Shown one piece after another: positions 23,210 to 24,397 of a stretch of 24,397 nt of DNA (its first letter is position 1; every line of letters starts with the position of its first letter). Below the pieces are notes generated by a model. The model saw only the letters and a program-made list of their open reading frames with translations. It was not told the origin of the DNA and searched no databases. The stretch is from an uncultured Oscillospiraceae bacterium (GTDB lineage Bacteria > Bacillota > Clostridia > Oscillospirales > Ruminococcaceae). The position numbers were made by a program, and so were the translations under genes. The DNA is taken from assembly GCA_902489475.1 (NCBI GenBank), contig CABUAH010000025.1, forward strand, positions 1-24,397, written 5' to 3'.

Positions 23210-23526
23210 TGACACTTGTGACACTTGAAAATGACTTTTTATCAGAATTTCTTTATTTTTTATATAAATACCCTATTTTAATATTTTTAGTAATTTTTAA
23301 ATTTAAGTGTCATCTGTCATTAAAGCAAAGAAAAGTAAGGAATAGAAAGGGTTTGATAGCATGACACTTTAGCGTAGTGAAGTGTCATGGAAGTGTCATG
23401 CGATTACAAAGCAAAGCGGCAAAAACGAGCCTATTTTTGTGAATAACGACGAATTAGTTTTATTATATAATTAGTAGTGACGTTAACATGACAGAAAAAA
23501 TGACACTTCATGGGAATGAAGTGTCA
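23210..23526. repeat. Array of eight TGACACTT sites (operator or iteron candidate)
   Basis: TGACACTT or its complement AAGTGTCA occurs at 23210, 23219, 23305, 23362, 23380, 23391, 23501 and 23519. The first two are direct with a 9-base period. The pairs 23362/23380 and 23501/23519 are both inverted with exactly 10 bases between, giving two 26-bp dyads of identical geometry. An 8-mer is expected about 0.01 times by chance in such a span on both strands. No gene lies in 23095-23783. The array is probably bound by a phage regulator or replication initiator. Confidence 0.75.
23495..23526 (-). terminator. Hairpin with T run at the edge of the control region
   Basis: TGACACTTCAT and ATGAAGTGTCA form a perfect 11-bp stem with a 4-base loop, and on the minus strand TTTTTT follows. 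It could terminate minus-strand transcripts entering from the right, for example from an early gene outside the window. The stem is also one of the two operator dyads and may serve only as a protein site. Confidence 0.5.
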
Positions 23527-23610
23527 CGGGAAAAGAGGTGAATATTTTTACATGCATTAATTTATATAAAGAAGCGGGAGAATTACCTTAGACAGTTTTT
23601 GATTATAGGG

Positions 23611-23639
23611 TTGAAAAATTTGTAATAATATGGTAGAAT
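23611..23639 (+). promoter_or_regulatory. Sigma-A promoter of the plus-strand membrane gene
   Basis: TTGAAA (23611-23616), a 17-base spacer and TAGAAT (23634-23639) form a good plus-strand promoter. The transcript would have a leader of about 138 bases before the ATG at 23784. Confidence 0.75.
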
Positions 23640-23657
23640 GCATATAAATTTATATAA

Positions 23658-23710
23658 CAAATCCCAAATACAAGCAATTTAACAATAATATATTCAGCGT
23701 TTAGGATTTG
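23658..23710 (+). promoter_or_regulatory. Hairpin in the leader of the membrane gene
   Basis: CAAATCCCAAA (23658-23668) can pair with TTTAGGATTTG (23700-23710), 10 of 11 bases, around a 31-base loop in the 5' leader. It leaves the ribosome site free. No T run follows, so it is not a terminator; it may stabilise or control the leader. I recognise no riboswitch. Confidence 0.35.
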
Positions 23711-23783
23711 CTTTCTTAACAACTAAAATACTATTTATGATGATTCAAATCGTAATAATAAACCTATTAGGAGGATCAATTTA

Positions 23784-24397
23784 ATGGAAGCTTTTTTCAC
23801 CTCACTTACATGGATAATTATTAGTGCTATCTTTTCTGTTTTGGGCTTACTTGGCACAATTTTAGGCTTTTATCAGTATCTAAAGTCTTCCAAAGAACTT
23901 AGAGAATATAAGTACCTATTTAAAATTGCAGGACAACATGTTGACTTAGAAGATAAAAAAAGTCAAATCAACGACTATGAAAATAGGATTGAACATATGC
24001 AAAAAACTATTAATGAACAAATACCTGTGGAAGCAAAAAAGATTGCTTTGAAAGGTATTTTAGATAATGAATTACAAGTCTTATCATCTACATATACTAA
24101 AGTCAAATCGTTACAATCCGAATTGGAAACGTTAACATCAGAAGATACTTTAGAAACTGAAGAACTGATGAAAAATGTAACTAAAGTAATTGAACCTGCA
24201 TACTCACGCAAGCGCTCAAGTAGTTTATTTAGTACAGTATTCTATTTAGTATCGGTTGCCTCATCATTTTTATCTATGATTCTTCCATATAGTATTTATC
24301 AAATGATAATTGTCATAGTTCTATTATTTCAATTAATCATTGGTACTAGATCTATTATAAATTTACTTAAGCTGAATTATACGCACAATGAACTAAC
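23784..24397 (+). CDS. Membrane/coiled-coil protein of unknown function, partial (runs off the window)
   Basis: The frame is open for 204 codons from the ATG at 23784 to the right edge with no stop. AGGAGG stands 9 bases before the ATG. One hydrophobic segment lies at about 8-30, then a long charged helical region (about 35-140, with KSQINDYENRIEHMQ), then two more hydrophobic segments at about 147-168 and 171-188. There is no signal-peptide cleavage site and no enzyme motif in the visible part. It is more AT-rich than the phage genes and reads away from the late operon with its own promoter. It could be a host gene, a lysogenic-conversion gene or an anti-phage membrane protein; I do not recognise the family. 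Confidence 0.8.
   Translation, partial: MEAFFTSLTWIIISAIFSVLGLLGTILGFYQYLKSSKELREYKYLFKIAGQHVDLEDKKSQINDYENRIEHMQKTINEQIPVEAKKIALKGILDNELQVLSSTYTKVKSLQSELETLTSEDTLETEELMKNVTKVIEPAYSRKRSSSLFSTVFYLVSVASSFLSMILPYSIYQMIIVIVLLFQLIIGTRSIINLLKLNYTHNEL

Noticed and set aside
23210..23526. CRISPR array.
   Set aside because: The repeat unit is only 8 bases, occurs in both orientations and has irregular spacing; no cas gene is present.
23975..24211. 78-codon minus-strand open frame at the right edge.
   Set aside because: It is a shadow of the plus-strand membrane gene, which has a promoter, ribosome site and sensible protein layout.

Overview
The window is most of the late (structural and lysis) half of a tailed temperate phage or prophage with a siphovirus-type long non-contractile tail, probably from a low-to-moderate GC Bacillota host of the Clostridia type. 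The basis is the AT-rich sequence, strong GGAGG ribosome sites, SPP1-type portal, MuF and holin proteins, a capsid protein that looks like the Phage_cap_E family, and a T7-lysozyme-type amidase. I cannot name the species. No integrase, repressor or replication gene is visible, so only part of the element is present.

Almost everything reads right to left on the minus strand. From the right: an intergenic control region (23095-23783) with a late promoter candidate and eight copies of an 8-mer; a small unknown gene overlapping a small terminase (22341-23094); a 300-bp non-coding stretch with a res-like repeat block, then a serine resolvase (21466-22340); the large terminase (19735-21426); a compact insert of promoter, 54-aa zinc-ribbon gene, structured RNA candidate and terminator (19254-19674); portal, MuF, scaffold, decoration-like protein and major capsid (14860-19230); four connector/completion genes (13227-14795); major tail protein, tail chaperones with a -1 frameshift site, and tape measure (8041-13210); a distal-tail-like protein and a 1364-aa tail-tip protein with a C-terminal S74 chaperone (3562-8037); two small genes, holin, a BppU-like fibre and amidase (159-3581); and a terminator at the left edge.

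On the far right a plus-strand gene with its own promoter, leader hairpin and strong ribosome site runs off the window. It encodes a membrane/coiled-coil protein of unknown role and reads divergently from the late operon.

The most unusual points are: (1) the zinc-ribbon plus structured-RNA cassette between terL and portal; (2) a serine resolvase beside a repeat block with the 28-bp/34-bp geometry of Tn3-family res sites, between terS and terL; (3) an array of TGACACTT sites including two 26-bp dyads of identical geometry; (4) a major capsid gene whose stop codon is followed by an in-frame, coding-looking tail. Points 2 and 3 together leave open that the element has a plasmid-like phase.
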